64,000 nucleotides of DNA from Sphingomonas anseongensis (GCF_023516495.1 NZ_JAMGBC010000001.1:806001-870000), one strand, 5' to 3'; positions 17,083 to 26,332 are shown, numbered from the stretch's first letter. The notes: a model not told the origin generated them from the letters alone. Numbers and translations: made by a program.

Positions 17083-17769
17083 CTAGCGTCCGGTGCTTTC
17101 CGGAAGCGCTGCGCCTATGACGAGCACCTCGTCGGACGGCTGCGAAATCTGGATCGCGCCGCCGGCTTCGGAGGCCAGGCTGTGGGCCAGCCACGCGCCT
17201 GCGGTCCGTGCCTCCACGCCCCCTTCCGCGCCATTCAGAAGGGTGTCGCGGATCGACGCATCGAGCAGGATCCGCGGCCCTTCCGCGCGGATCGCGATTT
17301 CGGTTGCTCCATTGCTTTCCACGCCGACGTCCAGCCGGCCCCCGCGAACCAGCGCATCCCCGGCGATCAGCGCGAGGTTGAGAAGGAGCTTCGCTCCGCT
17401 TTTCGACAGCTTGCTGTCGCCTGCCATCCAGCCGAGCTCGATCTTGCCCTGGCTGAGCAGGCCCTGGAGCACGGCTTGCGCTTCACTGCTGTCCACCGCG
17501 TCGCCGAAGCCGCCGGCGGCACCGAACGCCAGACGGAAGAACTTCAGCTTGTTGGCGGTGACCCGGGCGCTGTCCGCGAGCAGATCCAGGCAGCGGTCGC
17601 GCATGTCGGGGTCCTGCTCGTCGGCGAGCAATTCGATGCCGTTGTTCAACGCTCCCACCGGCGACATCAGGTCGTGGCACAGGCGCGAACAGAGCAGGCT
17701 TGCGAGGTCTACGGCGTTCATGCCGCGGCTGAATGGGCCAGTCGCGGAAATCGTGCAAGGCGCGGACAT
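17083..17769 (-). CDS. chpT: Histidine phosphotransferase ChpT
   Basis: Passes phosphate from CckA to the master cell-cycle regulator CtrA and to CpdR. 228 aa from the ATG at 17769; ATG at 17721 is an alternative that still keeps the domain. The family hallmark is LLCSRLCHDLMSPVGALNNG with the phospho-His in CHDL, followed by a degenerate HATPase-like fold. cckA is present in this window at 36215-38605, so two steps of the relay are here; ctrA is not. Divergent from rluD with only 36 bases between starts. Confidence 0.88.
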   Translation of the reverse strand: MSAPCTISATGPFSRGMNAVDLASLLCSRLCHDLMSPVGALNNGIELLADEQDPDMRDRCLDLLADSARVTANKLKFFRLAFGAAGGFGDAVDSSEAQAVLQGLLSQGKIELGWMAGDSKLSKSGAKLLLNLALIAGDALVRGGRLDVGVESNGATEIAIRAEGPRILLDASIRDTLLNGAEGGVEARTAGAWLAHSLASEAGGAIQISQPSDEVLVIGAALPESTGR

Positions 17770-17805
17770 CTTGAACGGCTGTTTGACACTCACAATATCT
17801 CGATT

Positions 17806-18753
17806 GTGGGGGGCTTGCAGACAATCGAGGTGAAGCTCGAGCCGGCACATTCCGGCTGGCGGCTGGACCGTGCGCTTGCCGCTGCCGTCCCCACCCTGTC
17901 GCGCGAGCGGCTGAAAGCGCTCATCCGAACCGGCGCGGTCGAAGCGGCCGGCACAGCGGTCCGCGACCCTGCGACGAAGGTCAAGGGAAGCGAGCACTTC
18001 CGCCTTCACGTCCCGGAGCCTGAGCCCGCGCACAACGAGCCGCAGGACATCCCGCTGCCAATCGTCTTCGAGGACCCGCATCTGCTGGTCGTCGACAAGC
18101 CTGCCGGACTTGTCGTCCATCCGGCCGCCGGAAACCGCGATGGCACTTTAGTGAACGCCTTGCTTCACCATTGCGGTACTTCCCTGTCGGGCATAGGTGG
18201 CGTTGCCCGTCCGGGGATCGTCCATCGGATCGACAAGGATACGTCCGGCCTGCTGGTCGTGGCGAAGACCGACGTCGCCCATGAAGGATTGGCCAGGCAA
18301 TTCGCCGCGCACAGCATCGACCGGCGCTACCTCGCGATCGTGTCGGGCGTCCCCAAGACGAGCGGCGGGACCATCGACGCTCCGCTCGCTCGCTCCAGCG
18401 CAAACCGCAAGAAGATCGCCATCGTCGAAGGATCGCGCGGAAAGCGCGCCGTGACCCACTGGAAGCGCCTTGAGCTGCTGTCGGATTCAGCGTTGGTCGA
18501 ATGTTCGCTGGAGACCGGTCGAACGCACCAGGTCAGGGTCCACATGGCCTCGATCGGCCATCCGCTGCTCGGCGATCCGGTTTACGGCCGGTCCCGGGCG
18601 CACCGCGAGCTATTGAAAAGCCTAGGTTTTCAGCGGCAGGCTTTACACGCCGCCGAGCTGGGCTTTACCCACCCCGTAACGAAGCACCGCCTGTCGTTCT
18701 CAAGCGGCATGCCAGCGGACATGCAGGAACTGTTCAATCAACTTCGTGTATAA
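17806..18753 (+). CDS. rluD: Ribosomal large-subunit pseudouridine synthase D
   Basis: Modifies uridines in helix 69 of 23S rRNA. 315 aa with an N-terminal S4 domain (GWRLDRALAAAVPTLSRERL) and the RluA-type catalytic domain: VDKPAGLVVHPAAGN, the catalytic Asp in GIVHRIDKDTSGLLVV, and ETGRTHQVRVH. No good ATG exists; GTG at 17806 or TTG at 17815 are the candidates. A TTGAAC-N17-AATATC pair (17771-17799) would place transcription initiation at the GTG itself, hinting at a leaderless message. Confidence 0.93.
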   Translation: MGGLQTIEVKLEPAHSGWRLDRALAAAVPTLSRERLKALIRTGAVEAAGTAVRDPATKVKGSEHFRLHVPEPEPAHNEPQDIPLPIVFEDPHLLVVDKPAGLVVHPAAGNRDGTLVNALLHHCGTSLSGIGGVARPGIVHRIDKDTSGLLVVAKTDVAHEGLARQFAAHSIDRRYLAIVSGVPKTSGGTIDAPLARSSANRKKIAIVEGSRGKRAVTHWKRLELLSDSALVECSLETGRTHQVRVHMASIGHPLLGDPVYGRSRAHRELLKSLGFQRQALHAAELGFTHPVTKHRLSFSSGMPADMQELFNQLRV

Positions 18754-18808
18754 GAATTAGAGTGGCCAGCCGCTCGATTAGCAGCGGCGGCCCAGGGAGA
18801 AGGATCGA

Positions 18809-19720
18809 ATGGCAGCACGTTCTGGCGGAATCGTCTCGCTACCCGCTTCTGGCGGGGAGGCAGGACTCAACCGCTACCTTGCCGAAATCAAGAAGTTCCC
18901 GATCCTCGCTCCAGAGGAAGAGTTCATGCTCGCCAAGCGCTGGCGTGAGCAGGGAGACACGGAGGCGGCGGCCAAGCTCGTCAACTCGCACCTTCGCCTC
19001 GTTGCGAAGATCGCGATGGGCTATCGCGGCTACGGGCTTCCGGTCAGCGAGCTGATCAGCGAAGGCAATATCGGCCTGATGCAGGGCGTGAAGAAGTTCG
19101 AGCCCGATCGCGGCTTCCGCCTCGCCACTTACGCGATGTGGTGGATTCGCGCCTCGATCCAGGAATTCATCCTGCGCAGCTGGAGCCTGGTGAAGATGGG
19201 CACCACCGCTGCCCAGAAGAAATTGTTCTTCAACCTTCGCCGGATGAAGAACCAGATCGACGCGTTCGAGGAAGGCGACCTCAAGCCCGCCGACGTCACC
19301 AAGATCGCGACCGACCTCGGGGTGACCGAGGAGGAAGTGGTGTCGATGAACCGCCGCATGGCGATGGGCGGCGACACCTCGCTCAACGTCACGCTTCGCG
19401 AAAGCGAGGGCGGCGAGAGCCAGTGGCAGGACTTCCTGGTCGACACCGGCCCGCTTCAGGACGAGCTGATCGCCGAGGACGAGGAAAGCCGCGTCCGCCA
19501 CGACCTGCTGGTCGACGCGATGGACAGCCTCAACGAGCGCGAGAAGCATATCCTCACCGAGCGGCGGCTCACCGACGATCCGAAGACGCTGGAGGAGCTG
19601 AGCCAGGTCTATGGCGTCAGCCGCGAGCGGATCCGCCAGATCGAGGTGCGCGCGTTCGAGAAGCTGCAGTCGGCGCTGATCAAGCTGGCGGGCGAAAAGA
19701 AACTGCTCCCGGCCGCCTAG
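18809..19720 (+). CDS. rpoH: RNA polymerase heat-shock sigma factor RpoH (sigma-32)
   Basis: Directs transcription of chaperone and protease genes. 303 aa: region 2 with LVNSHLRLVAKIA, YGLPVSELISEGNIGLM and YAMWWIRASIQEFILRSWSL; the RpoH box QKKLFFNLRR, specific to this sigma group; region 4.2 with LEELSQVYGVSRERIRQIEV. GGGAGAAGG lies 6 bases before the ATG. 55 bases separate it from rluD. Its TAG and the convergent yihY stop share CTAG. Confidence 0.96.
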   Translation: MAARSGGIVSLPASGGEAGLNRYLAEIKKFPILAPEEEFMLAKRWREQGDTEAAAKLVNSHLRLVAKIAMGYRGYGLPVSELISEGNIGLMQGVKKFEPDRGFRLATYAMWWIRASIQEFILRSWSLVKMGTTAAQKKLFFNLRRMKNQIDAFEEGDLKPADVTKIATDLGVTEEEVVSMNRRMAMGGDTSLNVTLRESEGGESQWQDFLVDTGPLQDELIAEDEESRVRHDLLVDAMDSLNEREKHILTERRLTDDPKTLEELSQVYGVSRERIRQIEVRAFEKLQSALIKLAGEKKLLPAA

Positions 19721-20775
19721 GCCTTCTTCCGGCCCTTTGAGTCCTTCACCGTCGGCGCCTCCGGCGTGGCCTCGGCCATCGACGGCGCATCCTTGCGGTC
19801 GGGCTTGTCGTCGCCGGCGACGTGATCGGCGGCCCAGGCGCCGCGCTTGCCCAAAGGCTGCGGCTTGCCGGTCGTGCTGTCCTTCGCCGTCTGGTGCTCG
19901 ATCTCGCTATTGAGCTCGGCGCCGAAGATCAGCGCGTAGGCCGACAGGTAGATCCAGCTCAGAAGTACGATCATCGTGCCCAATGAGCCGTAGGTGACAT
20001 TATAGTCGGTGACGCTGGTCACGTAGAAGGTGAACGCGAGAGTCAGCAGAAGCCAGGTAATCGCGGCGAACAGCGAGCCCGGCGTGATCCACCGCCACTG
20101 CGCATCCTCCCGTGACGGGGCGAAACGGTAGAGCGTCGCGGCGACCGCCGACGCGGCTAGCGTAAGCGTCAGGTAACCGGCCAGCCTCGCAGCGAAGACC
20201 AGAGGAGGCGAAGCTCCGGGAGCGAAGTTGCCGAAGAACGCAAGCGTGGTCGCTCCGACGAGGGCAAGGACCGCCAGCACGACCGCGCCAACGGTCATGA
20301 TCGCCGCGATCAGGTAGAAGCGGCCGAGCGACCTCTTCTCCTTTTCCTCGTATGCAATGTTCATCGACGTGATGATCGCGCTGGCGCCGTTGGTGCCGCC
20401 GTAGAGCGCGACCAGCAGAGCGACGAGAACCCCGGCGCCGCGGGTTTCCTTCGTCGTTTTCACGGCCGCGATAAGCTGGTCGGCGATCAGCTGGGCAACG
20501 TCGGGGGGAAGGATGGCCGTTAGCGCCTGGACGTTGCGGACGACCGTCTGCGGGTCGGCGAACAGTCCATAGAGCAAGACGATGATCCCGAGCAGCGGGA
20601 CCAGGGCGAGGAAGCCGTAATAAGCGACCCCGGCGGCGACGAGGCCGACATTATCCTGCCACGTGCGGGTCCATGTCCGCTTGGCGATGTCCTTCCACGC
20701 GCGCGCCGGCATTTGCCAGGGAGAGGTGGCGCGGCGGCCGCGGTCGCGCGACCGGTTTTTGCTTCGCTTGGCCAT
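19717..20775 (-). CDS. YihY/BrkB-family membrane protein
   Basis: A 352-aa inner-membrane protein of the YihY (formerly ribonuclease BN) family. Family markers: TRTWQDNVGLVAAGVAYYGF, a following helix (PLLGIIVLLYGLF), ALYGGTNGASAIITSMNIAY, and the late stretch YGSLGTMIVLLSWIYLSAY with FGAELNSEIE. Six hydrophobic segments. The C-terminal tail (about 60 residues) is hydrophilic, rich in Lys, Asp and Pro. Function is not established for the family. Divergent from the EF-G-like gene across 150 bases. Confidence 0.9.
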   Translation of the reverse strand: MAKRSKNRSRDRGRRATSPWQMPARAWKDIAKRTWTRTWQDNVGLVAAGVAYYGFLALVPLLGIIVLLYGLFADPQTVVRNVQALTAILPPDVAQLIADQLIAAVKTTKETRGAGVLVALLVALYGGTNGASAIITSMNIAYEEKEKRSLGRFYLIAAIMTVGAVVLAVLALVGATTLAFFGNFAPGASPPLVFAARLAGYLTLTLAASAVAATLYRFAPSREDAQWRWITPGSLFAAITWLLLTLAFTFYVTSVTDYNVTYGSLGTMIVLLSWIYLSAYALIFGAELNSEIEHQTAKDSTTGKPQPLGKRGAWAADHVAGDDKPDRKDAPSMAEATPEAPTVKDSKGRKKA

Positions 20776-20925
20776 GAGGGGAGTAAACCGCGAGCCCAAC
20801 TGCCGTTCCGGGGGGCTTGCCTTCGTTTCGATTCCGTCCGACGCTGTTTCTTTCCTGAAGAGCGCGTGAGCGCCTTCGTGAGAGGCGACTCCCGCGCCCG
20901 CAGAAACGGACGAGAGGAGAGTCGC

Positions 20926-22962
20926 ATGCCCCACGCAAACGGCGTCAATTCCAACGGCACTCGAGTCATCGCGCTGGTCGGACCGGCCGGCGCAGGAAAG
21001 ACCAGCGTTGCCGAAGCGATTCTCCATGCCGCCGGAGCGACCGACCGGCACGGCTCCGTAGGCAACGGAACGAGCATCGGCGATTCGAGCCCGGAATCGC
21101 GCGCCCGCGGCGGCTCGACCGAGCTCAACCTCTATAATTTCGATTATCTCGGCGATCATTTCGCCTTGATCGACTGCCCCGGCTCGGTCGGCTTCGCGGC
21201 CGACGGCGCCCGCGGGCTTGCAGTCGCAGACCTCGCAATCGTCATTGTCGACCCCGACCCGGCCCGGGCGCCCCTCGCCGCCCCAGCCCTTAGGGCACTC
21301 GACGAGCAAGGCATTCCGCATCTCATCTTCGTCAACCGAATCGACCAGGCGCACGGCCGGATCCGCGACCTCCTCTCCTCGCTCCAGCCGGTCAGCGTGT
21401 CGCCGCTCATCGCCCGCCAGATTCCGATCCGCGAAGGCGACCAGATCACCGGCTTCGTCGACTTGGCGCTCGAGCGGGCCTTTCACTACAACGGCAAGGA
21501 CAGCGAGCAGATCGACATTCCCGGAGAGATCCAGGACCGCGAGCACGAAGCGCGCAACCAGATGCTCGAGCAACTCGCCGATCATGACGACGAGCTTCTC
21601 GAACAGCTGCTGATGGACCAGACTCCGGACCAGCAGCGGATCCTCCAGGACCTGGCGCGCGAGACGGGCGAGAGCCTGGGAGTCCCGGTGCTGTTCGGAT
21701 CGGCCGAGAGCGGCTGGGGAATGGGCCGGCTGCTCAAGGCCCTTCGCCACGAAACGCCGGGTCCCGAGAGCACCGCGGCCCGCCTCGAAGTCAGCGACCC
21801 GTCGCTCTACATTTTCAAGATCCACAATGGCGGGACCATCGGGCGGCTGGCGCTTGCGCGTGCCCTCGGCGGGCGCATCGGCGAAGGCTCGGACCTCAGG
21901 ACACGCACCGGCGAGCACGCCCGCCTTGGGGCGATCTTCCGGGTGCAGGGAGACAAGACCCAGAAAGTCACCGAGGCGCAGAACGGCGATATCGTCGCGG
22001 TCGCGAAGATCGACAATGTGAAGGCCGGCGAGTGGCTGGGGAGCGCAACAGTGCCGCCGCCGCTCGATGTCCAATATCCCTCGCTCAACTGCGCGCTGGC
22101 CATCGAGCCCGCCGACCGGAAGGACGACGTCAAGCTTTCCGGCGCTCTCCATCGACTGCTGGAGGAGGACGCGGCCTTGATCCTTGAGCAGGACGAAGGC
22201 GCTCACGAGATGCGGCTTCGCGGAATCAACGACGAGCATCTCAAGACGGTGCTCGCGCGGCTCAAGCGCCGCTACGGAGTCGAGGTGAAATCGCGAGCGC
22301 CGACGATCGGCTATCGCGAATCCATCAGGAAGCCGGTCACCCAGAAAGGCCGGCACAAGAAGCAGTCCGGCGGTCACGGCCAGTTCGGCGACGTCATCAT
22401 CGAAGTGAAACCGCTGCCGCGCGGCTCGGGCTTCCAGTTCGGCGAGCGGATCACTGGCGGCGCAATTCCCAAGCAGTGGATTCCCGCGGTCGAGGAAGGC
22501 GTTCGCCAGGCGATGCAAAAGGGTCCGCTCGGCTTCGAGGTCGTCGATGTCGCCGTCACGCTGGTCGACGGAAGCTACCACAGCGTCGACAGCTCGGAGC
22601 TTGCCTTCCGGCTCGCCGGACGGCTGGCGATGTCCGAAGCGCTCTCCGCCGCTACTCCCCATCTTCTGGAGCCCATGCACAAGGTGAGCGTCGTTTGCCC
22701 GTCGAGCGCGACCAGCAGGGTCAGCTCGGCGGTTGCAAGCAGGCGCGGCCAGATGCTGGGGATGGCGCCTCGCGACGGCTGGACGGGATGGGATCGGATC
22801 GACGCAATCATCCCCGAGGCCGAGCTGAGCGGAATGGAGGCGGAGCTGCGCTCGCAGAGCCAGGGCCTGGCGACTTACGAAGCGGAGTTCGACCACCTCG
22901 CCGAGCTCAACGGACCGCTTGCCGACAAGGTCGTCCAGCAACGGGTTCCCGAACCCGCTTAG
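20926..22962 (+). CDS. EF-G-like translational GTPase with altered G motifs
   Basis: A 678-aa protein with EF-G domain order: G domain with P-loop GPAGAGKTS, domain II (IFRVQGDKTQKVTEAQNGDI), domain III, domain IV (GGHGQFGDVIIEV, GSYHSVDSSELAFRL) and domain V (LEPMHKVSVV). It is not the housekeeping fusA: G3 reads DCPGSVGF where EF-G has DTPGHVDF, G4 reads NRID in place of NKxD, and the RGITI switch I segment is replaced by RGGSTELNLYNF. Loss of the catalytic His predicts slow or absent GTP hydrolysis. ATG at 20926 is preceded by GAGAGGAGA. Confidence 0.87.
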   Translation: MPHANGVNSNGTRVIALVGPAGAGKTSVAEAILHAAGATDRHGSVGNGTSIGDSSPESRARGGSTELNLYNFDYLGDHFALIDCPGSVGFAADGARGLAVADLAIVIVDPDPARAPLAAPALRALDEQGIPHLIFVNRIDQAHGRIRDLLSSLQPVSVSPLIARQIPIREGDQITGFVDLALERAFHYNGKDSEQIDIPGEIQDREHEARNQMLEQLADHDDELLEQLLMDQTPDQQRILQDLARETGESLGVPVLFGSAESGWGMGRLLKALRHETPGPESTAARLEVSDPSLYIFKIHNGGTIGRLALARALGGRIGEGSDLRTRTGEHARLGAIFRVQGDKTQKVTEAQNGDIVAVAKIDNVKAGEWLGSATVPPPLDVQYPSLNCALAIEPADRKDDVKLSGALHRLLEEDAALILEQDEGAHEMRLRGINDEHLKTVLARLKRRYGVEVKSRAPTIGYRESIRKPVTQKGRHKKQSGGHGQFGDVIIEVKPLPRGSGFQFGERITGGAIPKQWIPAVEEGVRQAMQKGPLGFEVVDVAVTLVDGSYHSVDSSELAFRLAGRLAMSEALSAATPHLLEPMHKVSVVCPSSATSRVSSAVASRRGQMLGMAPRDGWTGWDRIDAIIPEAELSGMEAELRSQSQGLATYEAEFDHLAELNGPLADKVVQQRVPEPA

Positions 22963-23004
22963 GGGCTAGCGACAGCAACTTGAGTTTCGCCTAAGCGCGA
23001 GCGC

Positions 23005-24306
23005 ATGCGGCATTGGTTCAAAGACCAGCACATGCGCTCGCTGCTCAAGAACAGCAGCTACCTTGGCGCGTCCAAGCTCGTCGCAGCGATTGCGTCCATC
23101 GTGACCCTCGCAATGACCGGCCGCGCGCTTGGCGTGATCATGTTCGGCGTCCTCATCCTCATCCACAGCTACGCGCAGGCCGCGAGCAGCCTAAGCAAGT
23201 TCCAGACCTGGCAGATCGTCATCCGTTACGGCGGCCAGGGCCTTGCCGCGGGCCGGCCGGAAGACTTCAAGGTCGCGACCGGCTTCTCTTTCGGGCTAGA
23301 CCTTCTGAGCGGCGTGGTTGGAATGGCGATCGCGATGGCGCTCCTGCCCTTCATCGCCGCATCGTTCGGGCTCCCGCACGAATATGTCGCGATGACGGCG
23401 CTGTACTGCCTTGTCATTCCGACCATGCAGGCGATGACTCCCGGCGGCGTCCTTCGGACGCTCGACCGCTTCGACCTGCTGAGCTGGGGCGAGGTCGTCG
23501 ACCCGCTCCTTCGGGTCGTCCTGACCGCCATCGCCTGGGCGATGGATGCCCCTTTCGTCGCCTATGTTGCGATCTGGTTCGCGACCGACCTAGTCGGCGA
23601 TCTCTACCAATGGTGGCTGACGTGGCGCGAGTTGCGGCGGCGCGGCATGACCGACGCCCTCCGCCCGACGCTCAATCCGCGTCCCTTGAAAGGTGCGTGG
23701 AGGTTCGCGATCCGGGTGAACCTAACGTCGAGCCTGGCAGCCGCCTGGGGACCGGTGGCCCGGCTGATCGTCGGCGGCCTCCTCGGCCCCGCGAGCGCCG
23801 CATTCTATCGCGTGGCTGCGACTCTCGCGGACAGCGCCCAGCGGCCGACCGACATGCTGTCGCGCGCCTTCTATCCCGAAGTCATGCGGATGGACCCGAA
23901 GACCAAGCGCCCGTGGAACCTGATGCTTCGAGGCGCTGCGATCGCGGGCATGTTCGCTTCATTCGCGGTGCTTCTGGTCGCCGTCGCCGGCGAGGATCTG
24001 ATCAGGTTTATCTTCGGCCGAGAGTTCATCGGCGCCTACCCGGCCCTGATCGTGCTCATCATAGCGCCGCTGCTGGCGATGATCGCCTTCCCGATGCCGG
24101 CGATGCTCTACGCTTTGCACCGTGATCGCGATCCGCTGGTCGCGCGCCTCGTCGGCACAGTCCTTTACCTCATCATCGTCGCTCCGATGGCGTGGCGGTT
24201 CGGCCTCGCCGGCGCGGCCGGAGCCTTCGTCATAGCCAATGCTGCAATGGTGCTGGTGTTGTTGGTGGCACTGGCCCGCCAGTACCGCCGGGTGAGAGTG
24301 AAGTGA
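23005..24306 (+). CDS. MOP-superfamily polysaccharide flippase (Wzx-like)
   Basis: A 433-aa membrane protein with about 12 hydrophobic segments, beginning LLKNSSYLGASKLVAAIASI and containing LGPASAAFYRVAATLADSAQ, typical of lipopolysaccharide/polysaccharide exporters of the MATE/MOP superfamily. It would flip lipid-linked glycans across the inner membrane. It overlaps the following ELM1-family gene by four bases, and the Kdo genes converge nearby, so a role in assembling a surface glycan is inferred. Confidence 0.85.
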   Translation: MRHWFKDQHMRSLLKNSSYLGASKLVAAIASIVTLAMTGRALGVIMFGVLILIHSYAQAASSLSKFQTWQIVIRYGGQGLAAGRPEDFKVATGFSFGLDLLSGVVGMAIAMALLPFIAASFGLPHEYVAMTALYCLVIPTMQAMTPGGVLRTLDRFDLLSWGEVVDPLLRVVLTAIAWAMDAPFVAYVAIWFATDLVGDLYQWWLTWRELRRRGMTDALRPTLNPRPLKGAWRFAIRVNLTSSLAAAWGPVARLIVGGLLGPASAAFYRVAATLADSAQRPTDMLSRAFYPEVMRMDPKTKRPWNLMLRGAAIAGMFASFAVLLVAVAGEDLIRFIFGREFIGAYPALIVLIIAPLLAMIAFPMPAMLYALHRDRDPLVARLVGTVLYLIIVAPMAWRFGLAGAAGAFVIANAAMVLVLLVALARQYRRVRVK

Positions 24307-25319
24307 GCTTCCCGCGCATCTGGGTGATACCTGGCAATCGGCCCGGCGATGACGCGCAGGTTTTCGCGCTCGCCGAGGAGCTCGGGCTGCCGTTCGAGAC
24401 CCGCAAGCTCGTCTTCAACTGGCGCTGGTGGCTCAACGGCAAATTTATGGGAGCGAGCGCGATTTCCGTCCAAAAGGACCTGCGCGAGCGAACCCTCGTG
24501 CCGCCGTGGCCGGACCTGATCATCCTGGTCGGGCGGCGGGTCGTCCCAATCGCCTGCTGGATCCAGAAACAGAGCGGCGGCAGGACACGGCTGGTCCATG
24601 TCGGCCATCCGCGGGTGGCACCGGACACGTTCGACCTGGTGTTCACGACCCGGCAGTACCGCACACCGACCGGGCCATCGATGCGGCTTCAACCGCTGGC
24701 GATGAGCCGATACCGTGAGCCAACCAGGCCGACCGCGGAAGAGGATGCCTGGCTGAAGTCGCTGCCGCGCCCCCACCTGCTTCTGATGCTTGGCGGTGAG
24801 ACCAGGCATTGGCAGCTCCGGCCAAGCTACGCCGCCGACGTCGCGCTCCGCCTCGCTCGCAGGGCCGAAATCGAGGGCGGCTCGCTGATCGTCGCCGGGA
24901 GCGCCCGCACGCCCGAGGATGTGGTCGACGAAATCGAGCACCGCCTCGACGAGGCCCGGTCCGAGTGGCGCGTCGTCCGCAACGACTTTCCCCGCTTTCC
25001 GGTCCTGCTTCAGGACGCCGACCTGCTGTTCCCGACCGCGGACAGCATCTCGATGATCTCCGAATGCGTGATCGTTCAAAAACCGGTCGGGCTCGTGCCT
25101 GTGGAAATGAAATGGGTGGGCAAGCTGGCGCTCGGCCGCAAGGTGGACGAGACCAGCCCGAAGCGCGACCTTCGCCGCTTTTGGGAATTCGTTCTGGGGG
25201 AGAAGCTGGCAGGCACGATGGAGGAGCCGATCGTCGGCAAGGCGGCGAATCCGGTCGTCGCCGCCGCACAGGAGGTCCGCCGCCTGCTCGAATCCAGCTT
25301 CGGGAGGCTTCCGGCTTGA
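24303..25319 (+). CDS. ELM1-family protein (DUF1022), copy 1
   Basis: A 338-aa soluble protein starting at GTG, overlapping the flippase stop. It belongs to the family named after plant mitochondrial fission protein ELM1; in bacteria these are usually found among surface-glycan genes and have a GT-B-like layout. Seen: WVIPGNRPGDDAQVFALAEE, PPWPDLIILVGRR, VHVGHPRVAPDTFDLVFTT, LLLMLGGETRHWQL, PTADSISMISECV. The usual GDNNQ motif reads GDDAQ here. It is a paralogue of the next gene and of identical length. Confidence 0.8.
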   Translation: MSFPRIWVIPGNRPGDDAQVFALAEELGLPFETRKLVFNWRWWLNGKFMGASAISVQKDLRERTLVPPWPDLIILVGRRVVPIACWIQKQSGGRTRLVHVGHPRVAPDTFDLVFTTRQYRTPTGPSMRLQPLAMSRYREPTRPTAEEDAWLKSLPRPHLLLMLGGETRHWQLRPSYAADVALRLARRAEIEGGSLIVAGSARTPEDVVDEIEHRLDEARSEWRVVRNDFPRFPVLLQDADLLFPTADSISMISECVIVQKPVGLVPVEMKWVGKLALGRKVDETSPKRDLRRFWEFVLGEKLAGTMEEPIVGKAANPVVAAAQEVRRLLESSFGRLPA

Positions 25320-26332
25320 GCGAGGGCGCCGCCGTCTGGGTGCTTTTGGGGCAGCGCACCGGCGACAATAACCAGCTGCTTCGCCTCGCGAACGAGCTTG
25401 GGCTTCCGTTTCGCACGATCGGGCTTCGCTACAACCGACTTCATCTGCTCCCGCCACGCGTGCTTGGAGCAAGTCTTGCCAGTCTCAGCCCTGCATCCAG
25501 GCGCGAGATTGCCCCACCCTGGCCGAAGCTGGTTCTGGGAATCGGCCACCGGAGCGTGCCGGTGGCGCTCGCCATTCGAGCCATGTCCGGCGGCACGGCC
25601 AAGCTTGTTCGGCTCGGCAACCCACGGGTCGCACCCTCGAACTTCGATCTGGTGGTCACCACGCCGCAATATTCGGTACCGGACGCTCCAAACGTCTTGC
25701 AGCTTCCGCTCGGCGTCAGCACCGCAGCCCGGATCGCCCCCACGCGCGAGGAGGCGGAGGTGCTGGGAAAGCTGCCGCGGCCGCACAGGCTCGTGCTGAT
25801 CGGCGGTGACACCTTCATGTGGAGCCTTCGGCCAAGGCGCGTCGCAAAGGCAACCGCAATGCTGAGGGAGCGCGGTGGAACCGTCATCGCCGTCACCAGC
25901 GGACGGACGAGCAAGCGGGTGACCGAAGCGGTCGCGAGCGCCCTTCACGGGAGCGAGCACGCGCTCGTTAGGCGCGGCTTTCCCCGCTATGCCGTCCTCG
26001 TCGGCGATGCGGATGAGATCTTCGTCACTGCCGACAGCGCCGCAATGGTTTCCGACGCGATTGCCTCAGGGAAGCCGGTTGGGCTGATCGAGCCGCACAA
26101 GACGTTCCCTGGCCGCTTCTTCTACGCGCTTAACAAGCTGGGGATTGGCCTGCCGGTGCGTGACATCAGGCGTTTCTGGAAGGGCGCTCAGCAACTCGGG
26201 CTCGCGGGGACCTTGGACCATGCGACGGCGGGCACCGTAGCGGAGGATTCCGTCGCCCGTGCGGTCAGTGCCGTCCGAGCCCTGCTCGATGGTCAGGCGG
26301 CGAGCGCCAGTCGGGCATCCCAGCCGCGATAG
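25316..26332 (+). CDS. ELM1-family protein (DUF1022), copy 2
   Basis: A 338-aa paralogue of the preceding protein with the intact family motif LGQRTGDNNQLLRLANELGL, then PPWPKLVLGIGHRSVP, RLGNPRVAPSNFDLVVTT, LVLIGGDTFMWSLRP, VTADSAAMVSDAIASGKPVG. Translation should begin at TTG 25316, which overlaps the previous TGA and has GGGAGG seven bases upstream; no ATG or GTG fits. The last 40 bases overlap the convergent glycosyltransferase gene. It probably acts on sugars in the same pathway as copy 1; activity unproven. Confidence 0.8.
   Translation: MSEGAAVWVLLGQRTGDNNQLLRLANELGLPFRTIGLRYNRLHLLPPRVLGASLASLSPASRREIAPPWPKLVLGIGHRSVPVALAIRAMSGGTAKLVRLGNPRVAPSNFDLVVTTPQYSVPDAPNVLQLPLGVSTAARIAPTREEAEVLGKLPRPHRLVLIGGDTFMWSLRPRRVAKATAMLRERGGTVIAVTSGRTSKRVTEAVASALHGSEHALVRRGFPRYAVLVGDADEIFVTADSAAMVSDAIASGKPVGLIEPHKTFPGRFFYALNKLGIGLPVRDIRRFWKGAQQLGLAGTLDHATAGTVAEDSVARAVSAVRALLDGQAASASRASQPR

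Noticed and set aside
18728-18753. GGAAC near the rluD end as an EcfG promoter for rpoH
   Set aside because: The downstream triplet reads GTA or TGT at the allowed spacings instead of GTT, so it does not meet the pattern.
20776-22941. Very long open frame on the minus strand running through the EF-G-like gene into yihY
   Set aside because: Only the part from 20775 downward encodes a recognisable protein (YihY). The upstream part is antisense to the EF-G-like gene and has low-complexity, shadow-type composition.
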